This document shows positions 1-10,370 of a DNA stretch of 32,795 nt, one piece after another. The translations under genes and the position numbers were made by a program. Every line of letters begins with the position of its first letter. Position 1 is the first letter of the stretch. This stretch comes from Hypsibius dujardini (lineage: Eukaryota > Tardigrada > Eutardigrada > Parachela > Hypsibiidae). The notes under the pieces are model-generated. The model did not search any database, was not told where the DNA came from, and saw nothing but the letters and a program-made list of their open reading frames with translations. The DNA lies in NCBI GenBank assembly GCA_001579985.1, contig LRSR01008133.1, positions 1-32,795 on the forward strand, written 5' to 3'.

Positions 1-469
1 ATACAAATCACTGTGAAGTGAAGTACTGAATAAACATTTCATATGCATTCTAAAAGGTTCCATGGCTATTACAAAAAATACTACAGGGTAGTGCATGAGA
101 AGAATACTTATTTTTTCATAAAGGGATAACAGCTACAGCAACCGGAAATAAAGAAGCCATGAGTAAAGGTAACTTAATTGTGCGCGGAAACAGTGCGCCT
201 GTTGAAGCTTTTGAAAAGCGGAAAGAATTGGCGTGTACAAGCCTGTATTATGCTGTAATACCGCACGTTATAAATGAAGTAATATATGCTCAAGGGTGCA
301 AATGATCGAGCTAACGAGACTAGCAAGCTGCTCACTGAATCAAAAATTGCAATGAAAAAGAAACACGAAACAGTAAGGTAGGACGGTTCGTTATTTAGCA
401 GTACTTAGTAATTATGGCAGAGGCAAAATCCCGGTCTTCCATCGTGGTCATTCATCGAGTCTGTCGCCC
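1..469. other. Intergenic, nothing recognised
   Basis: AT-rich sequence with no convincing coding region on either strand. The second exon expected downstream of the neighbouring CBM14 pseudogene was looked for here and not found. Confidence 0.4.
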
Positions 470-987
470 GCAAACTGGAGTCTACAATGCGGCCGATGCG
501 TTGTTCACCGAACTGGGATTTGCAGACGGACAGTCTCCAAGCAATTCCTGCCCTACCGCGTCAACTATAATTGTTCGTTTTCTGTTCCAACGAAAAAGAC
601 GAACTAAGACATTTATAACTGGACAGACAGACAGACAGATAGAAGGGTACAAAAACTTACTGGGTTAATGGCACCAAAGCTAAACAGAATGTTTCGCACA
701 ACCAATGTCAAGGAGAAATAATTGCCCAATGATTCCCAATTCGCAACGAGTGCACAAATCTGCGACAGGTACGTGGAAATGCAATGCCAGACAAACGACC
801 GGCCCCACGTCCGCGAAATCTCCATTCGTCGATTCAGCATATGACTCTCGGGTCTCTGCCTGCGACTGAGGAAAGTCTTCCCCAGAGCCACCAGGTAACA
901 CACCCCGTCGGAAGATACGAAGGCCAAAGTGTGGGCCGAGAGAGCGTTTGGACGAAATTGTGGGCCTTTAGACCAACTTACAAACAA
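470..987 (-). pseudogene. Rhodopsin-like GPCR tail, degraded duplicate
   Basis: The minus strand from about 987 to 661 reads as TM5-TM7 of a 7TM receptor closely related to the intact gene at 1957-4313. Shared blocks include RRMEISRT, FVWHCISTY and INP against VNP. The exon ends at 661 in the NP motif with a GTAAGT donor, the same place and phase as in the intact copy, and is again followed by a TCTG repeat (625-651). A diverged last exon is visible around 610-470 (QELLGDC against KKVLGDC), but I found no acceptor that joins it in phase. TM1-TM4 are absent; the sequence instead runs into the CBM14 pseudogene at about 1020. The surviving exon has no internal stop, so the call rests on missing exons and the frame problem. 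Confidence 0.6.
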
Positions 988-1025
988 ACCTACCTAAAGC
1001 AATCCGAACACGCAAGAAGAATTAC

Positions 1026-1358
1026 AGTTATGGAGGGGCAAATATAGTTCGTCAGCACTCTGCTGACATCGCACCGATCAAAGAGCTGGCACTTGGAGGG
1101 ATCGCTCACATCAGCATGGAATCCAGGAATGACTTTGCCGCAGTCGATGGCTCGTGGCTGTACGATGACGAGGTTGTTCGGGAAATCCTTTCCAGCTATT
1201 GTGTTGGGATAAAGCTCCTGAATCTGTTCGGCAGTGAGGGCATCCTTTCCTCTTAGCTTGGCCAGGGCATTTCACACCTTCGGTTGCTGATCATCGTTAA
1301 CGGGACCACCGAGAGCCACTCCGAAAGCGGCTGCGAGAGCAAAAAGGGAGGCCTGCAT
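1026..1358 (-). pseudogene. CBM14-like gene, first exon only, nonsense codon 29
   Basis: This 333-nt block has exactly the length of exon 1 in the intact gene at 7967-8788 and aligns to it without gaps. It starts with ATG at 1358 (MQASL) and keeps the signal peptide and four domain cysteines (GFHADVSD, CQLFDRCDV). Codon 29, a conserved Trp in every intact copy (PKVWDAL), is TGA at 1274-1272, and the next codon has changed from Asp to Asn. The splice donor after codon 111 has decayed from GTAAGT to GTAATT. Exon 2, with the last two cysteines, is missing: a few dozen bases past the donor the sequence becomes a receptor fragment. One stop and no indels suggest recent inactivation. Confidence 0.85.
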
Positions 1359-1367
1359 TCTGCTCAT

Positions 1368-1956
1368 GGGTTGGCGAGTGCCTCATATTAAAAACAAATA
1401 TAAGTAGAAAATAAACAGACGACGATGGATACACCGGTGATTATGATCACGATGCTATCAATCTATCACGAAGCAATTCTTCGATGCTATCAGCTTTGTT
1501 TCAAATATCAAAATCTTTCCTCGTTTGTACCTTTGTTAGTTGTGCAGGTAGTTACTTGGTCGGCCAGGGTATAAGACATCATCGGGGTCTTGCAGTAAAC
1601 AGTACGGTACAGTTTGCAAGCTACCGTTCACGTCGAGAGCAAAATACATCTCAAAAGTCTCGCTTGTGACTTAGGAACACATTCCATTTATGGCGATCGT
1701 TTTTATTTTCTTCTTCCGACTTTTGTTACCTTTTCTTCAGTTGGAAGATTTGTTAACCAGCTTACATGTGTGAGCTTAATATCAATCATACGAAAAACAG
1801 GAGAGGATTTCTTCTTGTTTAATTTTGGATTCTCGTGCAGATTGCCCAGTCAACAATAAAAAATTCCGACGCTGAGGAGTTGTCCTTGTACTGTTCCGTG
1901 TGATTATTTCCATCAAGCCGACTGAAGATCCGTTCGGCTTCAGATGGCGCGCCGTA
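1368..1956. other. Spacer between pseudogene and GPCR 3' end
   Basis: No gene recognised. Short open frames here have no family resemblance. The minus-strand side should hold the 3' UTR of the receptor ending at 1957; I see no canonical minus-strand AATAAA close to that stop. Confidence 0.35.
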
Positions 1957-2183
1957 TTACTGAAAACCGGAACTCGTAGGCGGCGGCCGAATCCCTGCCG
2001 TCCATAGTTGGGGTGCAGGGCTGACAGCGGCAGAGTGTTTTCTCAACCGGTTCCGACAATCGCCAAGCACCTTTTTCACTCCGTTTTGGAAAAGCCTGCT
2101 ACTTGCCCACAGAAACAGCTACAAAACAATCAAGTGAGCGGCGATGTTTGCAGTTAGTAAGTCGAATAGACAGGCAGACAGAC

Positions 2184-2216
<33 letters not shown>

Positions 2217-4313
2217 CACAGGCAGACAGACACACAGGCAGACAGAAAGACACACGTTGCTTACCGGATTCACAGCTCCAAAACACAATAAAAGGGTTCG
2301 GAAAATCATCGCCACAGAAAAATAGTATGGTATCGACTCCCGGTTAGGTAAGGTAACTAAAATCTGCGACGGGTATGTGGAGATGCAGTGCCAGACAAAA
2401 GACAGAAACAACGTCCGTGAAATCTCCATCCGTCGGTGAAGCATCCGACTAGCCTGGCGTTGTTGCAATTGAATTGCCGTCTTCAGTAGGACGACAAAGT
2501 AGCAGGCCCCTATTACGGCTGTTGGAAGGTACGTGCAAAGGGTGGTTAACAGTTGAGTGGCATAGTAGCCCGGAACACCGACTACCGCACACGTTCCGGT
2601 AACATTGCTGCGCACCATCCGGTAGATTACACCAAACACCGGCAGTCCGTTCAAGCTCACCGTCACCAGCCACGGAAAGAGGATTATGAGGAGGTTGATC
2701 CAGCGCAACCGGATGACCGCAAAACGAAGCGGCAACACGGCGGCAATCAGGCGATGTAAAGCTGAAAGTCACCGTTTACATTATATATTTTTCTCCAGGA
2801 ATTCGTGAACAAACCTTCTTGCTAATTAAGTGGTTCATGCTTTTCAAAGTAACGCGAACGTAAAGATCTATCATTCCTTCTAGCTTCTTGTTAGCTGTAA
2901 TGCGCCTTTCATTTCCATAAGAGGCATTCGAAATAATCGAATTTTAGCAGAAATCCAAATGCTTTAGAAAATCCCTTTGCTTTTTCTCGCATTTATGTAT
3001 TCTTATTAAGTAGTTGCTTTTAATTTTTTGCTTATTTACGGTATACTTATTTTCTCATTTTCTAAAGTTTATCGCTTTTACGTTTGCGTCATTCCTTTAC
3101 AGATTCTGTCGTAGCATGTTGCTAATTTAGATTGACTTAATCTTGACACTGTTAATACTTTCCCTAAGTCACCAGATTTGTTTAACCTTACTTTAATCAG
3201 TTTACGCGTGCTAGCCATCTTTTAGGGACTAGTCAACTGCTCTGCATTCGTCTTATATTTCCTACACTGTTTTGCGGCTTCTTTCTATTTCCTTTCTTAC
3301 TACCACAACTACTCGTTTAGCCGCGCATTTTATTCAACTTATTTTTAACCAATTCATATAAATGCTTTATTTCCCTGGCAGATCTATTTAATTTAGCCAC
3401 TACATAAATCTGTATTATTTATTATTATTAACGTAGGTAACTAATATATGGTTTATATATCTGCACTGTATCGCGCTTATTTTTTATCAATGTATCGCAC
3501 GTTTCTGTAATTACTTACGTCGTTCAACCGTTGTTAACGACAGAAAACCCTTTACTGACCAACACAATAAGCCTATGTGTTGCAATTAAATACCGTTTTC
3601 CAATATAATCAAAGTGAAAATATATGTGTATTTCTCACCGATATCAAATATAATAAAATACATTAAATATCAAGATATTTTTCACAGATTTCTTAAACAT
3701 TTTATTTTATTTTTTTAAATAAAATACATATATTTCAAGATGAAATATATTACTTTTCTTCTTATTATTATTCCTACCGTCATTATTGCGTCATTATTAT
3801 TGCTGCTATAATTCTACTTCCAAAAAAATATATATTGTTATGTTGAAATATAAATAATGTTTATTTAAAAGAAAAATATCATGTTTGGCTACTATAAATA
3901 GAATTATAAATTTGTTTTAAACATCCCTAATAAGGTTCGGCCATTGACGTACCAGTCATAGAGGCAGCGTACAAGCTAACTACGTAGACGGAGTTGATGA
4001 GCAGCGGCTGTAACCGACAAAAGTCCTTTGGCAGGGGATACCCTGGACCGAGGTACAACGGAAGGGCCACAGCCGGAACGGTGACCACCGTGGCGTAGAG
4101 GTCAATCACAATGCAGTGTCCGATGAAGATGCAGCTGGAGGAGTTACGCAGCGGTCTGTAGATAGCCAATGCTAGGAGGAGGAGGACGTTGGCCACAGCA
4201 CCCAACACGTTGATAATAAGAATGGCGATGGTAAAGGCGAGGAGCTCAACGCGATGGTCTCGGAAAGAGGACGTCACGCCGGTGGTCGTAGTGTTGAGGG
4301 ACAAGTTGGCCAT
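1957..4313 (-). CDS. Rhodopsin-like G-protein-coupled receptor, 3 exons
   Basis: A plasma-membrane 7TM receptor, ligand unknown. Exons are 4313-3953, 2761-2265 and 2118-1957 (361+497+162 nt), giving 339 residues. The first junction is phase 1 (donor GTACGT, acceptor TTTCAG), the second phase 0 inside the NP motif (donor GTAAGC, acceptor TTGTAG). I chose ATG 4313 because the longer open frame starts only with TTG. The N-terminus has sequons NLS and NTT. TM1 is about residues 23-52 (N42), TM2 62-88 (D71), C99 and C178 probably form the TM3-ECL2 disulfide, TM6 about 238-257, TM7 268-290. DRY is replaced by LHRL (122-125), followed by the usual PLRF; TM6 has VWHC without the usual proline; NPxxY reads NPLFL. 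The helix-8-like tail is basic. Class A membership is fairly secure, the subfamily is not. A degraded partial duplicate lies at 470-987. Confidence 0.82.
2168..2255. repeat. TCTG/CAGA microsatellite in GPCR intron 2
   Basis: Tandem GACA/CAGA units on the plus strand, so TCTG in the receptor's sense strand, starting about a dozen bases after the intron-2 donor at 2264. Translating through it gives an artificial CLSVCLSV tail that is not part of the protein. Confidence 0.9.
2762..3952 (-). other. GPCR intron 1
   Basis: A 1,191-base AT-rich intron, donor GTACGT at 3952 and acceptor CAG at 2762. No nested gene seen. Confidence 0.7.
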
Positions 4314-4319
4314 TTGTGA

Positions 4320-5670
4320 TGATGAAAATGGAAACTTCAAAGCATTACCAAGTATCGTAATAAATTATTTCGACGATTTGTTTTGATTTCGTTCTCTAAA
4401 CTTGGCCACTTTTGCAGCTAAAGATGAGGTCGAAAAACAAAAGATGTTTGGAAAACAACACCCTTCAATCCCCTGAAACGGCTTTGTTTGCTCGGATTTA
4501 TGGAACCAATATTTGGCCAATAACAATGAGTAAACCGGCTCACATGATTTCTGAGCTGCCGTTGGTCGTAGCTTAAAAAATGGTCTAACGCCAAAATTTG
4601 GGGCACATATAATATGACCCGTCATTGCACGACGCTTGCATGAGACCCTTCTTGGCTTCCGCGCCTTTAGAAATATGTTTACGGGACGGCTCAAAGGGCG
4701 TGACATGGTTACCTCAAGTTCCGAAGGATCAGGTTTTATAAGCAGCTCTTGTGGGCTTCAGGGCGCTTGAAACACGCCTTCGGGAAGACGATGTTTTTCA
4801 GCTAGTTGATGAGACAAGGAATGAACATAAGCAGGCCTTAACTCGGAGCGAAGTATGCCTGTAATAAAAAATATAAAGACTAGTGTACTTTGATTTATAA
4901 TATGGGGCGATTCCGAAAGCATAATGCCCCGTTGCGGGAGAAATGTTAATGTTATTAAGTACTTCCCTGTTTCCATCAACACGGTTTGCGCAAGAGACCT
5001 TTTACGGCTTTGCTTCGTGACTTGCTTCTGAGGACAAACAAGATGACGTGCGCAAATGGGGCTTCCAAAATTAACATCCGGGAAAGGTCATCAACGAAGG
5101 CCATGAATTATAGACATTCCCCAGCCCCTTAGCCGTCCCCCTATGCTGTACAATTCCTTTCACTACTGTAATACCCCTTTTCCTAAATAAAAAAATTGAA
5201 AGCCAGGCCTCAGGAATCCTAGAAGTCTCAATTTCTTTAGGATGATTTATTACAACCAGTTAACAGAGATTCTTCTCTGTTAAATATATTTGTATTTCTA
5301 GCCGATAAAATTTAATTGATGCAAAACTAAAATCGATTTTTAAAATTGTAAAATGTAAACGATGCAAATATTGCATTCAGAATATAAAACAGAAATTATT
5401 TTGGTAATTCTAATTTCTACTTTTCGCTCCATTTTAATTTATCGCTTTAACACAATTTAGAAGTATTTTTGTACACAAGTGTCATTAATACTGTAATTAA
5501 CTCAATTTTAAATTTATACAAGCTGAAAAGCTGAGTTAGTAGTAAAACGAAGTGCAAAAAGGGGTGACAATCGTGCAAGGAGTGAAAGGGGGTGACTATA
5601 GTGGTTTACTGTAATGATTAATATACAATACAGTAACAGTTAAAAAATTGCATATATATATAATATATAT
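4320..5670. other. Intergenic upstream of GPCR
   Basis: Mixed-composition spacer upstream of the receptor. Several short open frames have no family signature. A plus-strand TATA-like TTTTATAAG at about 4733 and an AATAAA near 5184 are present, but I find no coding exon to join them to. No RNA gene recognised. Confidence 0.3.
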
Positions 5671-5681
5671 ACATATACCGT

Positions 5682-5921
5682 ATCTCAAGGGACAATTTTG
5701 TGCCCTACCCGTAAATTTTAATCAACCCGGGCCGTGCCTATTAAGTGCCGTTCATCAAATTACCACTGTAGGGACAAACATACGGAAGAGCAAGGCTGTA
5801 AAATCAATCGATCGAGCACAACAAGTAAACTGTACGAAATCATCCAATCAGAGAACAGGTTGAACGTTCAATTGACTGCAAGCCATACCGAGGGAGGTGG
5901 GGCTTAGATGTCCCTTGAGAT
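5682..5921. mobile_element. MITE-like element, TIR ATCTCAAGGGACA (copy A)
   Basis: About 240 bp bounded by a perfect 13-bp inverted repeat, ATCTCAAGGGACA on the left and its complement on the right. The left end also has GTGCCCTA six bases further in, as in the shorter copy at 14721-14851. No coding capacity and no clear target-site duplication. Confidence 0.55.
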
Positions 5922-6009
5922 TGCGAGCATACGGTACATAAGATGTGGTTATGCCTTAAATTCACGTCGGCTCCATTCATTATAACATTTTAATGACTAC
6001 GATTGACGT

Positions 6010-7161
6010 GGGAAGTGGCGGAAATTTCCCTTCCCTATTCGAGTGACTTTTATTTTGCTGATACCTGTTAATATATTATGAATTTAGCTAAGGATTTCGT
6101 CGTAGCAAAAACATTTGCAAGTTCAGAAAAAAATGGGAAAGAAAAAAAGGATTTTTGCCGTTTATGCTATATGCCGGCGTTTGATCGACTGATTATTTTT
6201 AAGACTATATTTTTTGAACACTGTACCGTCCAGTATTTTACTGAACACAAATTTATTTTTAAAATTTACTAGAAACCTCCAGCGAGGTGAAAAAAAAATT
6301 AGAATTTTCCCATCAACCGGAACACCTAAAGAAAATGAAAAATGAAACAGTGATTGACAGCGTTAATATAATCTGTATTATATAAACATATTTGTTTGAA
6401 ATAAAAACGTAAACGTTTGCAGACAATAAAAAGATTAATCTACATAATCTGAAACTTTGGAATGATAGTGACAGTGATAGTGAAATCATCTTTAAATTTA
6501 TCCCCATAATATTCGGTCAAAATTCGGAGGACATTCTAAGGATTGATTTTAAACATCGTTTCGATTTAGAAAAAAAGAGCAAACAAAATTAGGAAAACGG
6601 GGGAAATACGGATATGACAACGCGTGCAGTTGCAGCAATGGTTATAAATTCAAACTTTAAACCCTTAGTTTGAGTGATTTACTGGACAAAATACTGCACG
6701 CTTTTTCCAAGTTCTTACATTTCCCCCATTTGAATGGATGACAAAGTCAATTTGAAACAAAATCCTATATTTTTTTCGTATAGGGAGTGTGGTAAAGCGA
6801 CTAATCAGTTGAAAACTGACGGAGAAAAGGTCAAGAACGATCTTTCAATCAACCTGTAACGCTCATATTAAAATTTGCATTATCGTACAGCGTGCTGGGG
6901 GCCACTGCGTTGTTTCCTTTTATATCTTCTCAACGTGTTCCGGTTACACACAAAATTCTTTTTTATTTTTTGTATCTTGTTAGAGGTTTCTAGTAAATTA
7001 AAAAATGTGTGTTCACGTTCAGTAAAATACTGAAAAGTACTTGAAGAAAAATTTTGAGAACGTTGTCAAATGATCAATCAGTCAAAGGCCGGCATATACC
7101 ACAAAATGGCAGAGATGGCAGAACTCATTCTAATAGCGAGGGGAAATCTCCGCCACTTCCC
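6010..7161. mobile_element. Large foldback (inverted-repeat) element
   Basis: The ends are inverted copies: GGGAAGTGGCGGA at 6010 and its complement ending at 7161. The match continues inward with gaps through GCCGGC (about 6173 and 7089), a TTTCTAGTAAATT block (complement near 6265, direct near 6988) and AACCGGAACAC (about 6317, complement near 6940). The imperfect arms are about 250-330 bp around a 500-650 bp centre without a recognisable transposase. Open frames inside are low-complexity or AT-rich. The transposon class is unknown and no target duplication is clear. Confidence 0.55.
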
Positions 7162-7966
7162 AAGTGAGAGAGAGAACGATATTCTAAGACGAGAATGTAC
7201 ACTGAGAGACAAAGGTCAGTGGTGTTTTTGCTGGCGTTAGCAGCGTAGTGTATTAGCGTTAAAGGTATGAGCTTATATACCGCTATCTATGGGTGGATTT
7301 AATTGTGGACAAATATGTGAATACACTGCTGTAAAACGTGATTAGATGAAAATATATCTGTAAATGTAATTAAATACGTACGATCATGCCGTACCGTACT
7401 CCCATGTAATTCTATCACATCTTACAGGTCTGAGGGAGTGAAACATTTAACTCGGTAGTTGCCCGTACCTTAATAAACTCGAAGCAATGTAATAGTTGGC
7501 GTGTCCGATTTATGTTTAGTTATAAACAACGACTGTCTGCATTGAGTTTAGCAAAGGCGTACAGTTGCAATTTAAATCATGACGCCCATTCTGCAACGCA
7601 GCAAAATTACAAAGTTTTATTTTGTCTCTTTAATTCATCTGTATTGTAAATATTTCTATATAGCACGGCATAAAACTGAATTTGGCAAATATGTACATAC
7701 TCTGAAAACGCACCAGGCTGCAAAAGAAAAGTCACAATAATAAGGATGGAAAGAAAATGTGCAGCGCAAAAATATAGTGCACAGAAGAAATGGACCAAGA
7801 CCAGAAAGGAAAGAGAAAGACAAGCGAAACAATACTTTTCAAAAGCAGATAAAGAAGCGCGTAGAAGAGGAGGTTCAGGAGACGACTGATCGATGACTTG
7901 GACGATTTGGTGTAAGTAACTTTTGGAAGGATGATTTCGGTCGAAGCAGGTAAACGGGCTGTCCGC
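7162..7966. other. 3' flank of minus-strand CBM14 gene
   Basis: No coding gene recognised. A minus-strand AATAAA at 7621-7616 lies about 345 bases past the stop at 7967 and could end that transcript, though the distance is long. Confidence 0.3.
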
Positions 7967-8788
7967 TTATTTTGCTCCCTTCTTGCCCTTCTTGGCCTTC
8001 TTGGGGGCAGGAGCAGGGGCACCAGACCCGGAAGCATCCCCACCAGACAGGACAAGCTGGTCGTCCAAGAAGATTGACTTGTCGCCGGCATAAAGACGGC
8101 CGTTGGAGTAGTCAACGAAACTGGCGGACTGGCTGCAGTCCACGTTGAACCAGTAGTCGCAAATCAGAGTAATCTGGTTGAAGAGCTAAATGGACACAAA
8201 TGAATTGGTTAAATGGACTCAGTAAAGATTGACCGAGAATGAGACGCGGCACAAACAATCACTAACTTCGTTGATGTGGAGACAGACATTGTCACAATTA
8301 AGGATACATACACGGAAACAGACACACAGACACAAGACACACAGACACAGACACAGACACAGACACAGACACAGACACAGACACAGACACAGACACAGAC
8401 ACAGATACAGGCATGCCTAACGTAAAAGCATTCCAAACAAGCGCAGGAGACTTACAGTCATGGCAGGGCAGATGTAGCTGGTCAGGTTTCCGTTGACATC
8501 GCACCGATCAAAGAGCTGGCACTTGGAGGGATCGCTCACATCGGCATGGAATCCAGGAATGACTTTGCCGCAGTCGATGGCTCGTGGCTGTGCGATGACG
8601 AGGTTATTCGGGAAATCCTTTCCAGCTACTGCGTTGGGATAAAGTTCCTGAATCTGTTCGGCAGTGAGGGCATCCTTTCCTCTTAGCTTGGCGAGGGCAT
8701 CCCACACCTTCGGCTGCTGATCACCGTTCGCGCTTCCTCCGAGAGCCACCGCGAACACAGAAGCCAGGACGATGAGGGAGGCCTGCAT
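7967..8788 (-). CDS. Secreted CBM14 (peritrophin-type) protein, lysine-rich tail
   Basis: Two exons, 8788-8456 (111 codons) and 8185-7967 (72 codons plus stop), joined in phase 0 (donor GTAAGT at 8455, acceptor TTTAG), giving 183 residues. Residues 1 to about 20 are a signal peptide (MQASLIVLAS). A conserved linker with WDALAKLRGKDALTAEQIQ follows. The chitin-binding type-2 pattern spans C73-C128: C73, PGFHAD, C90, FDRC96, YICP (C107), LICDYWFNVDC (C118-120 and C128 region), plus sequon NLT. Expected role: an extracellular protein that binds chitin in cuticle or gut lining; the substrate is inferred. The tail after LDDQ is Gly/Ala/Pro-rich and ends in repeated KK pairs. Unlike the three plus-strand paralogs it has no second intron: exons 2 and 3 are continuous. 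It is divergent from the paralog at 10371. Confidence 0.9.
8336..8409. repeat. (CACAGA)n hexamer microsatellite in CBM14 intron
   Basis: Roughly a dozen tandem CACAGA units on the plus strand, which read TCTGTG in the sense of the minus-strand gene. The array starts about 45 bases after the donor at 8455. The plus-strand paralog at 10371 carries the same sense-strand hexamer at the same intron position. Confidence 0.92.
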
Positions 8789-8881
8789 TTTGATTTCGAA
8801 CCTGGTCTAAGGAATTAGATGTGCTGGCCGCAGAGAGAAGAATGAACTATGATGCTGATTCCTTGTGCGATGATTCTTTGT

Positions 8882-8887
8882 CTTATA
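8882..8887 (-). promoter_or_regulatory. TATA box candidate, minus-strand CBM14 gene
   Basis: TATAAG on the minus strand about 99 bases upstream of the ATG at 8788, a spacing close to that in the 15.5-kb and 17.9-kb paralogs (92-93 bases). Confidence 0.5.
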
Positions 8888-8889
8888 TG

Positions 8890-10239
8890 AGAAATGATGT
8901 ATACCGTTTCGTTGAATGGCCATAATAACTGGGTGTTCGGTCTATCTGTGCCGGGCAGGAAGTAGGTCAAGCAGATGTGGTGTTTTCGGTGTTCATACGG
9001 AAAAATACAAAGGCAGACAACAATAAAAGGCCTGCAATCCGATCGAAATGAGGGCCGTCGCGGCTCGTCATCACCACTTTCGTTTTTTTTCGCCATTATT
9101 ATTAGTTTTTATGGGGTGTTATATACATTATTTTTTGATTGTCTGTCTTTTCAGATAAATGAGGTGGCCAAATGCAATCATTTTTCCGTCCGTTAGACCT
9201 CGGATCGACCACAATTGTGTGCCGCGAGGACTTTCCCTCTCAATATTGTTCTCATTGATTTTCTACAAAATACGCAGACTACGTTTCTTCAATTTGTGAA
9301 AAGAGATTTTCGAGCTTTACAAAATTTTTAGTTTTCCATTGAACTCTATTGGTATTAATGTTATTAATTTTTAACTTATTCAAAATCACGCTTATGATAA
9401 ATAGGCGTGATTTTGATAACTAACAGTTCCGGATTTAATTTCAGTTTCTTCTGGATGTGGTTTCTTGTTCTAAGCATTAAGTAAATTATTTCTAATTGCT
9501 GAATGAAAAAATAGTTCAACTTTGTCTTAACAAACTAATTGACAATTAGGTTAAAATGGTCAACTAACAACAAGGGACATCAGATTGACTCAAGCAAAGT
9601 CCGAGTAGCTTTTTATGTGCAGCTTAATAATGTATTTCAAACTTATCAATTACTATGTTGGTATATATAAAAATAAAAAAATAAAAAATATAACCATTTA
9701 TTACAATGAAATATATATTATTTAAAAATATTATTTATGATATTAAATGTATGAAATATATTATAGTAGATATAAAAGAGATATATTTATATATTATTGA
9801 CTACTTAATAATTCAGTTATATATTAATATATTACATTTATTATTTAGATATATATATTGCAAATGTTTAATTAAGACACATCTTAACGATAAGCATAGG
9901 ATTATTATTTCTTACTCTAACGCATTAACGTAAAATATACAATCTCAATTTAAATTAAATACTAGAAACAATATTTTAGAATAGCATGTATCCATAGTTT
10001 TGTTTACGGAGTTGTCGCCAATTAAAAATTCAAGGCTTGTTTAAAAGTCGTAAAAATAAAAATCAGTGTGAAAAGACAGTTCGTACAATTCGCCTAATCC
10101 GATAATTGGGGGGAATCAAGGGGGTCGACGACGCGATTGTGTCTGCAATAAAATTGCCACTCATTTTCAATTTTCCCTAATCAAATTTCCATCTCGAGCA
10201 GAACTTGATTGTGTGTTGCATAATAATAAAGACTTGAAG
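8890..10239. other. Divergent intergenic region between two CBM14 genes
   Basis: About 1.35 kb between divergently transcribed paralogs. It becomes extremely AT-rich from 9650 to 9960. Apart from the hairpin at 9380-9416 I see no gene or RNA; the AT-rich open frame at 9706-9933 has no protein character. Confidence 0.4.
9380..9416. other. Perfect 12-bp hairpin
   Basis: TCAAAATCACGC (9380-9391) and its exact complement GCGTGATTTTGA (9405-9416) around a 13-base loop, in the divergent spacer between two CBM14 genes. Function unknown. Confidence 0.6.
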
Positions 10240-10246
10240 TATATAG
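10240..10246 (+). promoter_or_regulatory. TATA box candidate, CBM14 gene at 10371
   Basis: TATATAG about 131 bases upstream of the ATG, the longest such spacing in the family. Confidence 0.4.
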
Positions 10247-10370
10247 CAAGCAAAAGGCCAAACCAGAACGGCACTTAAAATTCTTGTCCTCGATTTGCTT
10301 CACTTCGACTCTCGCTTTCATTTCTGCTCGTCAAAACCAGTCAAACAGTCAAGTCGGACACAGTAAAAGA

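Noticed and set aside
4365-4982. Several 60-113 codon minus-strand open frames
   Set aside because: They overlap each other in different frames, lack family motifs or splice partners, and give no reading-frame support.
8336-8409. Regular repeats resembling a CRISPR array
   Set aside because: Pure hexamer tandem with no spacers, in a eukaryotic intron.
8229-8420. His-Arg repeat open frames at 8229-8420 and on the minus strand at 10672-11025
   Set aside because: Both are read-through of the CACAGA/TGTCTG hexamer arrays inside CBM14 introns.
9706-9933. 75-codon Ile/Tyr-rich open frame
   Set aside because: Composition simply reflects the extremely AT-rich DNA.
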